Positions 1 through 11,494 of a DNA stretch of 64,000 nt are shown here, piece after piece; the stretch's first letter is position 1, and each line of letters opens with the position of its first letter. The DNA lies in NCBI GenBank assembly GCA_030549205.1, contig JAUKTV010000004.1:1240001-1304000 (forward strand), in the 5' to 3' direction. Made by a program: the position numbers and the translations under genes. This DNA is from Apiosordaria backusii (lineage: Eukaryota > Ascomycota > Sordariomycetes > Sordariales > Lasiosphaeriaceae). The notes under the pieces were generated by a model that was given only the letters and a program-made list of their open reading frames with translations, searched no databases and was not told where the DNA came from.

Positions 1-102
1 ATCACTACCGCCACCGGTATTGCCAACCGGCCTTGGGCCAATAAGGAGCACATCCCCAACCTGTCCTTCACCAGAGGCGCTTTCAAGACATACAGCACGT
101 AA
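1..102 (+). CDS. 3' end of an unidentified gene (partial)
   Basis: Frame 1 is open from the first base and closes with TAA at 100-102, giving 33 residues that end in GAFKTYST. The composition looks like a protein C-terminus (it contains NRPWANKEHIPNLSF), and no in-frame ATG is visible, so the gene would begin left of the window. I do not recognise the family. It could also be a chance open stretch, since 99 bp of open frame is weak evidence on its own. Confidence 0.4.
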   Translation: MTTATGIANRPWANKEHIPNLSFTRGAFKTYST

Positions 103-753
103 GATGCTTCCCCTAGGCCCTAGCTATCTGGCCGGAGAAACTGATGAACTGATGCTGTCACAGAACCAAGCCCAAGATCCAGTCTTGGCAGCCCGTTGCC
201 GCCCCCAGGTAAAAGGGAGTTGGCTGGAAGAAAGAGGGGAGTGGAGAGAATGATTACTGTACATACAGATCTCATTATGGTGAATAGACCGCTATTGCTC
301 GACCACTCGGTACCTGGGGCCAATTTCAAACTCACACCCGTCATTAACTGACTACCCAGTGTCAGGGATGCGTATTAAGGTTTCCTTTTGTGCCCTGTTG
401 TTCCTCTTTTTCCAAGAAACTCAGTCACTCAATGGCTACTGTCTCAATCGATCGCCCTAGGTGCCTTCGACACTTCTTAACACAAGATTCAGCACCTGTC
501 CCTGTCACTTCTGCCTTTGTTGCCGGGAATGAGTGGCATGAGAGCAGGGAGAGGTAGGGTCTTGTCAAACAACAAAAGGCCCTTTCTTCATATCAAGGGA
601 GATCTACAGAATGAAGTTTCTTTTCGTGGCGTTCATGGACAAGTTTACTCACCAGCTAGTTAAAAGCCACACTGGTACCTTTTCTTCCTTCGTCACCCCC
701 CAAATCTTTCGCCAATTCATTTTCAACTCGTCACCCTCCATCCCATCACCAAA
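103..753. other. intergenic, no gene seen
   Basis: Ordinary-GC spacer between the partial gene and the 2EXR-like gene. It probably holds the 3' UTR of the first and the promoter of the second. The open frames here are short and lack conserved-looking content. Confidence 0.5.
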
Positions 754-1350
754 ATGGCCTCCGAGGAGAATTGCCCCAAGAGACAGGCACTTGCCCAAAG
801 TCAGCCCCCCCCTTCGACGGTCGATCTCTACAAACTCCCACCCGAACTCCGCCTCCCCATCTACCGCCTAACATGGGAACCGCGAAACGTCGTCATCGTG
901 CGCGCCGGTGCCTCAACACCCGGCAGCCGGGGCCCCGTGACCCTGTACATCAGCTACGAGTCTCGCAAGGAGACGCTGAAGCACTACCACCAGTACAACC
1001 TCTGCCACAAATTCAAGAGCTACATCACCGGGTTTGACGGCGAAAAGAGCTTGCACGGCTACTTCAACCCCCGTCTGGACACTTTGTTTTTTGACGGCAG
1101 CCCGTTCCTGACGATCACCAACTTCGAGATTCCGACCCTCCCGAAGGATTTGAATGGGCCGCGAGTGCATGTCGTTGCGGGGTCTACTGCTGATCAGAAG
1201 GCTGTCCGCAAACTCTTGTGGGAGAAAGCTCGTCTTTCGGGGGTTGTGTTTCGTGGGCTGGTAAGTACCTATCTAGTGGGAATTGGGGCGGTGTTGTGGA
1301 GTGCTGCTGCTGACATGTATCGGCTTTTGTTTGTGTAGGATTCTGTGTAG
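754..1350 (+). CDS. 2EXR / F-box-like domain protein
   Basis: Exons 754-1260 and 1339-1350, 172 aa. The intron 1261-1338 starts GTAAGT and ends TGTGTAG; reading through it would extend the frame, but the splice signals are canonical and the second exon adds only D-S-V-stop. The N-terminal part (residues 23-42) has the LPPELRLPIYRLTWEPRNVV motif typical of fungal 2EXR proteins, a large expanded family related to F-box-like adaptors, mostly of unknown function. The usual second half follows (YISYESRKETLKHY, then FFDGSPFL about 25 residues later). Family proteins are often 250-400 aa, so this one is short. No signal peptide or membrane segment is seen. A role in ubiquitin-ligase adaptor function would be family-level inference only. 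Confidence 0.7.
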
Positions 1351-1987
1351 GAGGAAATATCACGCAGCGTTAATTGTAATTGTTGATAGGTCTGCTCTTC
1401 CAGCTGTTGCTTAACTTCAGCGGGAAATCCCGACGTTTGCCTGGACTAATAACCTCCACTGTATCACGTCAACAAGCAACCTAGATTCAATCGTAACAGG
1501 ACCTCTTTCACCGTTTCCTTCATCTCTTCACTTATCCCTACGAACATCGGGGCTCAAAGCAACGCAGTCAACTCATCTCTGTCTCTGCCCTCACTCTGCT
1601 AGTCTCTCTCTACATCATTTCCGTCACTCTTGGCTAACACAACTGGAAACGCAACGGAAAAAACAACGAAACCCATTTGATCTTCGTCTCGCCCAATTTT
1701 CTCCCGCTTTCCGTCTCTGTTTCTCGTGTCTACTTCTCTCGCCTACACATCTAAAAGACCTATGCAGATGCATACAAATGCAACGGCAGAACCCAAACGA
1801 GATGCTCTCTTGCTCTATCTAGCAATGGCAACAGAACTTGACAACCCGCAAAACAAGATAGAGACAAACGAGATAAATAAGGACGGGTAGAGTATATGTA
1901 CAGGCAACGCTGACGTATGTCTCAGAGAAAAAAAGAGCAATATGAAAAACAGCCTCTACACAAATCCCTCACTTTAGCTTCCCACCT
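1351..1987. other. convergent intergenic region / 3' UTRs
   Basis: Pyrimidine-rich spacer between two convergent genes, the 2EXR-like gene and the transhydrogenase. It most likely contains both 3' UTRs. No coding frame is supported. Confidence 0.5.
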
Positions 1988-4900
1988 TTATTTGATACGA
2001 GCTTCGATAGCTGCTTTGATTGCTAAAGAAAACGATTCCACAGTCAGTCAACTTTTCAACAAAAAAGGTTCGGGAAAACTCACCTTCGGTTGTCACACGG
2101 GCATCACCAAACAACATCCTCGTCCCAGGCATGTAGAACATGGGGTTCGGAACATCAGCTACCACGATCGTCAGTCATCAATCCTAACACACCATACCTT
2201 GCAAGGAAGACTCACCATATCCACTAGCCAACCCTCTCTTCATAACAATAACGTGCTTGCTCTTCCACGCGTGCAAAACAGGCATTCCAGCAATTGGGCT
2301 TCCGGGCTCCAGAGCGATAGGATTGACAGTATCGTTGGCACCAATGACAAGCGTAACATCCGTGTCGCCAAAGTCGTCGTTGATCTCGTCCATCTCCAGC
2401 ACGATATCATAGGGTACGCTAGCTTCGGCAAGCAAGACGTTGCACTGACCTGGCATGCGACCAGCAACGGGATGGATGGCGAAGCGGACCTTGATGCCCT
2501 TGGAACGAAGCATCTGGGTGATATCCGAGATGGCGTACTGCGCCTTGGCAACGGCCATGCCGTACCCAACCACGATAATGACTGACTCGGCGTTGGTCAG
2601 GGCATCGGCAGTCTCCTCGACATTTGTCTGTGTCACACTGCCCTCAATCTTGTAGTCGCTGGTGGTGGGTGCCGAAATTCCTCCGAAGAGCACATTCACG
2701 AGTGAACGGTTCATTGCAACACACATGACGTATGAAAGGATGGAACCGGATACGCCAATCAGTGCTCCGACTGTGGTGAGAAGCGGGTTGTTCAGCATAA
2801 AGCCCTCGGCCACAAGCGCAAAACCACTGTAGGCGTTGAGGACCGTGATGACCACAGGCATGTCGGCACCGCCAATGGCTGCGGTGGTAGTGTAACCCTT
2901 GATGAACGAGAGCACGGTGTTGGCAGCAAGAGCGCCAGCGGCAATCAACGGAGCCCCAGGAGCCATGGTAACAAACGCACCCATGGTGGCCACGTTCGCA
3001 GTGAGGAGACCAGCATTGACTGCATGGCGAGCCGGCAATCGAAGGGGCTTGGAAGACATCTTGCCAGCAAGTTTGAGGAAGGCAACGATAGATCCAGTGA
3101 AGGTGATACCGCCGATGAGGACACCAAGGTAGCCGGTCACCATGTGAAGCATGGAGAGGTCAGCAACATCAGCCATGACGCTACCGATACTGGTCAAGAC
3201 CGCAGCAAGGCCAACAACGGAATGCAGAGCAGCCACAGTCTGGGGTAGATCGGTAGGGGTAATGCGTTTGCCAATAAGGAATCCCAACACAGTTCCAATG
3301 GTAGCGAGAGCACCAAACTGGGTGAGAACTTCAGGAGTGAAGCCAACTGCCAACAGCGAGGCCAGAACACCGGATACCACGCCCAAAATTCCCAACATAT
3401 TTCCCATGCGGGCAGTTGCCTGTGATGCAAGTCCCGAAATGGAGGTGATGCAAAGTATCGAGCTCACAAGATAACCAGCTTGGACAAGACCAGCTGCTCC
3501 GGTAGAAGCCGCAGCAATGAAGCTACCGCCAAACACGAGAGCCGGGATGCCATAAAGCCACGGGTACTCGGGAGGGTCGGTTGCACGGCGGAACATGTCG
3601 AGCATGCGCTTTGTGATGACGAAACCACCACCAATGTTGACGAAAGCCAGAAGGACTGAGGCGGCACCGAAGACTTGAGGGATCGTTTCAGGCAAGTATC
3701 CTCCACCCAAGATGAACAAACCGCCAACACCAACCATTCCAGAAATGGCATTGGTGACGCTCATCAAAGGCGAATGCAAAGCAGGGGCGACATTCCAGAC
3801 AACACGGTACCCGATAAGAGAGGCCAAAGCAAAGGTAAAGGCATTGCCCATGAACAATGGAGTTGTGAACTTGCCCAATGCGACAGCTGAGCCCATACCA
3901 CCGGTAACCAAGGCAATTTCGCGAGTAGCCTTCTGCCATGGCGTAAGTGCCACGACTTCGGCTTCCTTTGCCGCGGTTGGGGCAGCTGCAGGGGCAGGAG
4001 GAGGCGCTGGCCGAGGTGCTGGGGGCAGAATACGTCCTTCTTGTGTCACAATGGCGCCGCGTACAACCTCATCTGTCAGGTCGATTCCAAATTCCTTATC
4101 CTTGGGTGCCATGGACAAGAAGAACTTGGTGATATTGTTCGAGTACAGAGTTGAAGATTGAGTCGGTAGCCTAGAGGGGAAATCGGTGTAACCTGTTTTG
4201 CTTTAGCCACGAGCAACATCGGGTACTTCTTCCATATCACTACTTACCAATGATCTTGACGTCCTTGTAGGTAATCAGCTTTCCAGGTTCGGTCTTTTCG
4301 CAGTTTCCACCAGCTTCAGCAGCAAGATCGACAATAACAGATCCAGGCTTCATGATCTCAATCATGGATTTGGTGATGAGTTTCGGCGCAGGTTTTCCAG
4401 GAATCAGGGCGGTAGTGATAATGATGTCAACTTCGCGAGCTTGCTCGGTGAAAAGCTTCATCTCAGCTTCGATGAACTCTTTGGACATTTCCTTGGCATA
4501 ACCGCCTGCGCCAGAGCCGTCTTCTTCAATCTCAACTTCGACGAACTCAGCACCAAGTGATTGAACCTGTTCTCTTGCAGCAGATCGAGTGTCGAACCCA
4601 CGAACAATCGCGCCGAGTCTCCGCGCGGTTGCGATTGCGCTTAGTCCTGCGACACCAGCACCAATGACAAGAACCTTACAGGGAGGGATTTTTCCGGCAG
4701 CGGTGACTTGACCAGTGAAGAAACGACCAAAGTTGTTAGAGGCTTCAAGAACAGCCTTGTATCCAGCAATGTTGGCCATGCTGCTCAAAGCATCAAAGAC
4801 CTGAGCTCGAGATATACGGGGAATAAGATCCATGGCAAATGCTGTGGCCTTGTGAGCGGCGAGTTTCTCCACGAGTGCTTTGTTCTGCGCAGGTTGAAGG

Positions 4901-5639
4901 AAGCTGATAACGGTTTGGCCCTCTCGTGTCTGGTCGGCCTCCGCAGCACTGGGCCCTCGAACCTTGAGCACAACATCTGCACCTTTCCAGACAGCAGAAG
5001 CATCGTCTACCAAGGTAGCACCGGCGGCGGCGTAGGCAGCATCCGGAAAGTCGGCCTCGGCGCCAGCTCCTTTCTCGACAAGGACTTGGGCAAACCCTTT
5101 TTTGAGCAGGAGGGCAACATTCTGAGGGGTGAGAGCCACGCGGCGCTCATTGGGGTAGGTCTCGCGTGGCACTCCCACCGTCAGCTTTGAGTACGGGGTT
5201 GTCGGCGGCAGAACTACCGTCGAGTCAGTTGAGTATGCTGCCATTGGGCCCCTTGCCGACGGCTTAGCCGGGATGCCGGACAAGACGGAGGCATGGCGGA
5301 CGAGGTGAAGCGATTGAACCTTCGGGAGAGCAAGACTCAACGAGGCCGAACTCGGCCGATCACTTCCGGCAGTTCTCGTGCTGTGCCACGCCTTTTGTGA
5401 GATCACGGAGGTGCCATTGCCAGCGCGTACCGGGGCAAAGTCTGCCAGATCGAATTAGGTTTCAGCGGCTCACAAAGATAAACGGGCGCGGGGTGGCGTG
5501 GCGGCTCACCAAAGACACGAGCTACTGCTGTCAACGTTGACCTAGAGGCGCGTTCAACGGGGCGCGGGCGTTGGTAGGGACGGGGCATGCAAGACGCGGC
5601 ATTGCAAGCCAGCGCCGGCGGGAGGAGGGCCCTCGACAT
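1988..5639 (-). CDS. mitochondrial proton-translocating NAD(P) transhydrogenase
   Basis: Exons, minus strand: 5639-5510, 5441-4248, 4192-2216, 2158-2084, 2022-1988; 1136 aa. All four introns (68, 55, 57, 61 bp) have GT-AG ends and keep the frame. It transfers hydride between NADH and NADP+ coupled to proton movement across the inner mitochondrial membrane. Residues 1-100 are Arg/Ser/Ala-rich with few acids, a likely mitochondrial presequence. The NAD(H)-binding dI domain follows, with [18 protein letters not shown] near 132-149 and GAGVAG near 304. Many hydrophobic segments (about 530-940) form dII. The C-terminal NADP(H)-binding dIII shows [12 protein letters not shown] near 982, then [23 protein letters not shown] and [14 protein letters not shown]. 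Alpha and beta parts are fused in one chain, as in other eukaryotes with dI first. I chose the ATG at 5639 because the frame upstream of exon 2 is closed and the first intron joins in phase. Clearly the ordinary enzyme. Confidence 0.95.
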
Positions 5640-7398
5640 TATGTCTGCGCGCGAGCCGTTACGCTTTCAACGCAAATCGAGGGTCTCGAGATCATTTGTT
5701 CACATGCAGGGCAGGTTTGCTTCTGGCAACAGTGACAGCGAGGTCGGCGGAGAAGGCGCAATAAGCGGAGGACGACGTGGAGACTACACGTAGGACCGAG
5801 GCTTGTTGAAGGAGACTCACGGTCCTGTCGTGCTTGGGCTACATCCGCAGCACCTGGTTGTCCGCTGTCAAAACAATGAAGGAAATGGAAGGGATTTTTC
5901 TTGTCTCACAGGGCAGGCAGAGGGACCATTGGGATTAAGCATCCCTTCCTCCATGTGTCCCTGACCCGCACACTGCGTGCTTCCTGCACTGCACGGTGCC
6001 TCTTTGAAGTGGTGTGCTACCCCGCCTTGAGATGAGGGGTTGATAGACCAATGCGTGTTCCGTCGATTGCCATCAATTGTCTGCAAAATACCCGGCGGCA
6101 TCTCATGTCTCCTCTTGTCTCCGCCTCGGTCGGATGCGACGGGTTTACGAGCGATCGCTTGTGCAGGCTGCCGTGGGGTTCACTCCATCCCGAAAAGCAA
6201 TCACGATGGCTCTCCAACACGCCAAGTTGAAGGTGCCTTGTGTGTGGTTGGCTGCATGTCATCTTCGTCGTCTGTTTGGTTCCCGGACGGGAAAGTGTGG
6301 AGGTGGGGAAGGTGGAGAACATCGTTCGGTCCTGCCTGCCCCACTCCATGTCAAGGTGTGGGTCGGAATGTGTCCACCAACCTCACAGTCTTGGCGCCCC
6401 GCATCTTCAACGTTCCACGAACCACCAACGTGCCCGTCTGGCATCAGCAGTCCGGCCCGTTTCCAAACTTCGAGAACTTGAGATGGAGGGGGGGTCGCAG
6501 GCTTATTGCGTCTGCTGGGTAAAGGTGGTGGTGTACTTATGCGCGATTTGTAGGCTTCAACGTCACGTCGCACAACCTGGTGTTGTCTTGTGATAAGTCC
6601 TAATGCTGACCAGGGGTTTCTGTATGTACATAGGCGGCACAACGGGGCGCTTAACCGATAGTGCGCTCTAGGTTTACCTACCTTACTGTACCCTTGACCA
6701 TATGACTCTTGAAGTCCATATTTTAAATATCATGATCAACTTGGAAAGAAGCTGATAATACAAACACTGGCAGTCCTGAACTGACTGGGAATATCAGCCA
6801 ACAGCCATTATGGAGGTTTGTGGGCGTGTTAAGACAATGATCTGGGCTGTTCAATGACATTCCTCGATTGCTATTGTCAGTATCCAATCTTGAGGGACAT
6901 ACAGTAGCGCCTCTGGCTTCCTGATCGAGGGCATCAAACCTCATCACCACGTCCATGCCAAGCGTAGGGATTCTCACTTTGGTCTATGCCGCCCCAAGGT
7001 TGTGACTGACGAGCGGGACAGGCTACCCACTGGTCCTGAAGAAAACCTGGAAATGACGGCCATCTAAGTACCGCGTCCCAAGAAGTCAGGTGTGCCAGCT
7101 GCTAGCCATTCGAACTGAATCTTGCTGATGAGCTAAGTGTAGACGACCGCGGATAGAGCTACTCCGTTTGGAAGTAGCCTGGCCAATCAACACCCACGAA
7201 ACGTTTCGGAATACGACGAGCCTGTCCTGTTTTGGCCTCTGATTGACACTGAGATGACAACAATGTCTGAACATCGATGAACAAGTTCTCGGAAATCAGT
7301 ATAAGAAGGTTTGCTCCCTTGAGCAAGTCTGTGTGTTGAGACTCTTTCTTTCCCCTGACTCGAACGAGGGAACGATTTCAACTACCATCGTTAACGAA
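5640..7398. other. divergent promoter region, no gene seen
   Basis: About 1.75 kb of ordinary-GC DNA between the divergent transhydrogenase and AA9 genes. The open frames on both strands overlap each other, have low-complexity or random-looking content and no recognisable motif. I read it as promoter and UTR sequence for both neighbours. Confidence 0.5.
7300..7305 (+). promoter_or_regulatory. TATA-like element of the AA9 gene
   Basis: TATAAG lies 94 bp upstream of the AA9 start codon, a plausible core-promoter distance for a strongly induced fungal secreted-enzyme gene. Position and sequence only. Confidence 0.35.
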
Positions 7399-8415
7399 AT
7401 GACTCCCTTTTCATCTCTTGCCGTAGTCCTTGGCCTTGCCAGCCTTGTGTCAGGACATGGCTACCTGAAGAGCATCACTGTGGGCGGGAAGAACTACCTT
7501 GCCTGGCAGGTTGGCCAAGACAACTACGTGAGCCCTCCTCCCGTTCGGTACGCACGACAACTCGCCGACAATGGACCGGTTCCTGATTTCACGACCAAGG
7601 ATATCACGTATGTTAAGGCCATCTCCCACTCCAAACATTCAGGCCACTGACGATGGGACAGTTGCGGCGCAGGAGGGAACATGCCTGCCCAAGGCGTCAT
7701 CGAACTCAAAGCAGGTGACAAGGTGTAAGTGGAGACCCATCATTTGTTCGTTGCCGAACTTCGTGTGGTCTAATCATACCTCACTCAGGACCCTCAACTG
7801 GGATCAATGGGGATCTTCTCACAGTGGCCCCGTGTTCACGTAAGTGCACCTCATGCTCAATATCGACTGCCTCCCTGTTCAACGCTCACATCCCCAGATA
7901 CCTCGCCAAGTGCGCCAATAACGACTGCAAAACCTTCAAAGGTGATACCGGCAACGTCTGGGTCAAGATTGACCAGCTATCCTACAACCCGCAAGCTCAG
8001 CCACCCTGGGCTTCCGACCTCGTCCGCGAGCAGGGTGCCAAGTGGTCCGTCACGATCCCGCCGAAGCTGGCCCCGGGTGAATACCTTCTTCGTCATGAAA
8101 TCCTGGGCCTACATGTTGCAGAAAGAAGACTGGGTGCGCAGTTCTATCCTAGTTGCACCCAGATTCGGGTTACGCAAGGTGGAACGACACAGTTGCCTGC
8201 GGGTATTGCGTTGCCGGGTGCCTATAAGCCTGAGGATCCTGGTGTAAGTGAATACATGTATTTGGTGATGTGGATAAGCAAGATACTGATCAGCGACGAC
8301 GTGATAGCTTCTGGCTGCGCTTTGGAGGATTAATCAGGGACAGGTTCAATATGTGGCTCCCGGTGGGCCTGTTTGGAGTGAGGCTGCACCGAATGCTAAT
8401 CGGCCTGGGCCTTGA
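7399..8415 (+). CDS. AA9 lytic polysaccharide monooxygenase, secreted
   Basis: Exons 7399-7607, 7662-7724, 7789-7839, 7898-8243, 8308-8415; 258 aa. Copper enzymes of this family oxidatively cleave cellulose or related glucans outside the cell. A 19-residue signal peptide (MTPFSSLAVVLGLASLVSG) is followed directly by His (HGYLKSI), the N-terminal ligand of the copper histidine brace. The second His is in WGSSHSGPVFTYLAKC, and the axial-side motif is HEILGLH...AQFYPSCTQIRV. Cysteines expected to pair are present. Introns 1-3 are unambiguous from phase and family alignment. The acceptor of intron 4 is less certain: TAG at 8305-8307 gives LLAALWRINQGQVQYVAPGGPVW, which keeps the conserved PGGPVW end, while two other AGs downstream are also in frame. 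There is no cellulose-binding module. The neighbouring GH5 gene suggests co-induction on cellulose. Confidence 0.92.
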
Positions 8416-8714
8416 GTCAAACGAAGGGGCGGAGGTTACAGAATGATCAAGGTCGAATTGTGATGCAGATGCACTTGCATGGTGAGGAACGGTTTAGCGT
8501 ACAAAGTCTCGATGAAAACAGGGCGCCAAACCGCATTGCGATCCTGGATGGTAGCAAGTGGGATGGCACTCGACTTGTGTTCGTGTGAGAGTTGCTGCGG
8601 AAGATGCATTCAGCTTGCATGGGAGCAGAGCGGACAGTGTGTTAGAGGGTATATATATTAGTTCAACCACGTTCCTTCCAACAACCGCCTACGCACATAT
8701 CCGGTAACTGGAAT

Positions 8715-8832
8715 GGTCGGATAGCTCAGCTGGTAAGACGTAGGTGGCCCGGATCAGGCAACTAACAATGCCCAGTGGAAACACTGCTCCGTGGAAACAC
8801 TGCTCCGTGGACGCCTCGAGTTCAATTCCTGC
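8715..8832 (+). pseudogene. degenerate tRNA-like sequence
   Basis: TAGCTCAGCTGG (8722-8733) matches an RNA polymerase III A box / tRNA D arm, and GAGTTCAATTCC (8818-8829) resembles a B box / T arm. The 5' heptamer GGTCGGA has no complementary 3' partner and the T stem pairs poorly, so I cannot fold a functional cloverleaf. A 16-bp unit is duplicated between the boxes. Could be a chance match. Confidence 0.3.
8775..8810 (+). repeat. 16-bp tandem duplication
   Basis: GTGGAAACACTGCTCC occurs twice in a row (8775-8790, 8791-8806), followed by the start of a third copy (GTGG). Confidence 0.9.
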
Positions 8833-9468
8833 CAAGGTCTTTCGAGATTTTCGCAGGAATTGACCTCTCCCCGCCGCCGGCCAACCAACCCCCCGTAAAA
8901 CCCTACACGACTGGGTTTTCGTAGCCCCCCTAACCGGGGCGGGTGAGCTTTTTGGCGGTTTAATCTGCTGATAGACTTTTTGAATCACGGCCATGGTGAT
9001 GATGCTCTCTTTTTTCACGCGTCAAGGCCATCAGATTTACCCACAGCCGGAAAGGCCCCCTCCGCCCTCGCAACTGCCCGCTTTATATTTCGCCGAAGGA
9101 AAAAGTGGAATCCCCCATTCCCAGCAAGCATTCATCACCACACCCCTGCCAAGATTGCATCTCATTGATTATCCTCTGATGATCTCCTCAAAATGGGCGT
9201 TTACTCGGCAAAAGCAGCCATCAGATGCGTCGAGTAGGGTGGGAGATCGGAGATCAGCTTCGGTTCACGGTCAAACTTGCCAGGAAATAGATTGCAACCG
9301 CGCCTTCCTCCCACTTCGCTGGGGCCTGTGACGACAACTTCAGTTCAGTGGCAAGCACAAGGGAAACTCTTCAAAAGGCATACCTTCTGCTTTGCTAATG
9401 ACTCCTTTGCTGTCTCCCCTCACACCTCCTTCAGCCAACAGGACAACTGGTCTTGCAGTGACTGCAAG

Positions 9469-10687
9469 ATGAAGTTCTCACCAACTATAGCGGCACTTGC
9501 TGCCTCACTACCAGCCGTCTCGGCAACCATTTACTTCGCCGGCGTCGCCCAGTCAAGTGGTGAATTCGGTGCCTGGAGTCCGACCCAAACTCGCGGCACA
9601 GGTCTCCCTGGCCGGTTCGGAGTCGACTATGCCTTCATCTCCAACTCCGGCGTCGATACCATGATCGACACCCACAAAGTCAACCTCCACCGCGTTGCCT
9701 TCCTGCTCGAGCGGATGTGTCCCCTCTCCTACGGCCTTGGTGCCAAATTCAACGAAACGCACTTTGATCACTTCAAAGAAGCCATTGACTACATCACCAT
9801 CACCAAGGGAGCCTGTAAGTCTCTTTCCCCCCTTTGCTTTCTTACACAATCGCTAACCATCTCCAGACGCCATCCTCGACCCCCACAACTACATGCGTTA
9901 TAACGACCCCTCCTCCCAACCCTTCTCGGGCAGCGTGATAGGCAACACCTCCGATCCCACCGCGGTCACCACTGCGCAATTCGCCGCCTTTTGGGGTGAG
10001 CTCGCTCGCCGCTTTGCCGACAATGAAAAAGTCCTCTTTGGTCTCATGAACGAACCGCACTCTATGCCCTCCCAGCTGGTGTTTGACAACCTCCAAGCCG
10101 CCATCACCGCCATCCGCGCCACAGGAGCAAAGAACATGATCATCACACCCGGGAACAACTGGTCTGGTGGTCACTACTGGACCAAGGGCGGTGACGAGGC
10201 GAATAGCAAGTGGATCCACAAGCTTGTCGACCCGATCAAGAATCTGGCGGTGGATATCCATGAGTACTTGGATGAGGACTTCAGCGGGAGTCATTTAGCT
10301 TGTACGCAAGATCCTGTGCCGAATCTGGTGGGGGTTACGTCTTGGTTGAGGCATCACGGGCTGAAGGCGTTTATTACGGAATTTGGGGGGTCGAACACGA
10401 CGGAGTGTGTGGGGATGTTGAATGGATTTTTGGATTATATGAATGAAAATGAGGAATATATTGGGTGGACGGCCTGGGCGGCGGGGCCGTTTTGGGGGCC
10501 GAATAGTCCTTGCTGTACCGATCAGAGGCAGTATGGGAGTTTGGAACCGGGAAGTAAGGCGAGTGATGGGGGACCGGGTTTGTATGATACAGTTTGGTTG
10601 CCCGTTATTTCGAAGAAGGTGCCAACAAAGTTGCAGTGGAGTGGACCGGCGAATGTTACGGGGGGTGTGCTGACGGAGAGGGTTTGA
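9469..10687 (+). CDS. GH5 endoglucanase (cellulase), secreted
   Basis: Exons 9469-9814 and 9867-10687 around a 52-bp GT-AG intron; 388 aa. Family GH5 retaining enzymes hydrolyse internal beta-1,4-glucan bonds. Residues 1-18 (MKFSPTIAALAASLPAVS) form a signal peptide. The (beta/alpha)8 barrel begins IYFAGVAQSSGEFG. The catalytic acid/base Glu178 is in FGLMNEPHS and the nucleophile Glu287 in AFITEFGG. HEYLDEDFSG carries the usual substrate-side His. The protein resembles the EGII/Cel5A type without a carbohydrate-binding module or linker. I chose this ATG because it starts the signal peptide; an upstream in-frame open stretch has no such signal. It is the last intact gene before the AT-rich block, which begins within about 100 bp of the stop codon. 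Confidence 0.93.
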
Positions 10688-11382
10688 TTTTGGTGATCAT
10701 GGTATCTGATAAAAGTTTATGGAGAATGTCAGAGGGGCATATTTGGTAGGCTTGTGTAAGAGAGTTTAGATTAGGTTTGTTCTAATGAAAGCCACTTTAT
10801 AATAAAGTAATAATGAAATAAAAGGTAAATTAAATACATTATAGAAATTCTTAATTATACTTTTATATTAAATTACTATTTAAATAAAAAAAGCGGTAAT
10901 CCTTTAAAACTAATATATATAAGAAGATTATAATGTAGGGTATATTTAATTACTTTTTAAAAAGTTTTTATAAAAGATTAGAAGAAAAGATAGTTAAAAG
11001 TAAAGGATTTATAAATATAAGTAATTTAATTAGGAAAGGTAAGAAAGGAAATAAAGATTTTTATTTTAATTGAAAATTTAAAGGACTTTATTATTAATAA
11101 CTTTATTTTAAAAAACATAAAGATAAATAATTTATAAAAGATTATTAAAAATAATAACTTAATATTTTTAAAAGCCTATAATATAGTTTTTAATAAAAAA
11201 AGGTCTTGAAAAATCGTTAGTATTAAAATATAAATTAATAAATATAAAAATCTATAATAATTGATTGTATTTTTATAATAGATTTTAGATTTCTAATAAT
11301 AAAGCTATATAAATTAAACATAAAATTAATAATACTTTTACTTTTAATACTTTCAAAACTATACTAATTTAATAAATATATA

Positions 11383-11424
11383 ATCTTAAGGTTCAGTGGT
11401 GTATATACCACTGAACCTTAAGAT
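11383..11424. repeat. perfect 18-bp inverted repeat with 6-bp loop
   Basis: ATCTTAAGGTTCAGTGGT, then GTATAT, then the exact reverse complement ACCACTGAACCTTAAGAT. It contains unmutated CpA/TpG-type sites in DNA otherwise stripped of G and C, and directly abuts an LTR fragment. Confidence 0.95.
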
Positions 11425-11494
11425 ACTATAAGCTAATATATAAGTACTAATTACAGGGCCCCTAAGCTTATAATTAACTATACTTATTTTAATA
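11425..11494 (+). mobile_element. 70-bp fragment of the 3' end of an 834-bp LTR
   Basis: ACTATAAGCTAATATATAAG... TAATTACAGGGCCCCTAAGC matches the last ~70 bp of the LTRs ending at 15,197 and 24,838. It differs mostly by RIP-type transitions and ends at the same point (TTTTAATA for TTCCAATA). Confidence 0.75.

Larger units (their letters stand above)
8416..9468. other. intergenic between AA9 and GH5 genes
   Basis: Contains a tRNA-like relic with a small tandem duplication (entered separately) and the presumed GH5 promoter. A CTGGGG at 9319-9324, 145 bp before the GH5 start, fits the SYGGRG consensus of the carbon repressor CreA/CRE-1, but single matches occur by chance. No coding frame is supported. 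Confidence 0.4.

Noticed and set aside
1917..2585. 222-aa plus-strand frame over the transhydrogenase 3' end
   Set aside because: Antisense shadow of a clearly conserved coding region.
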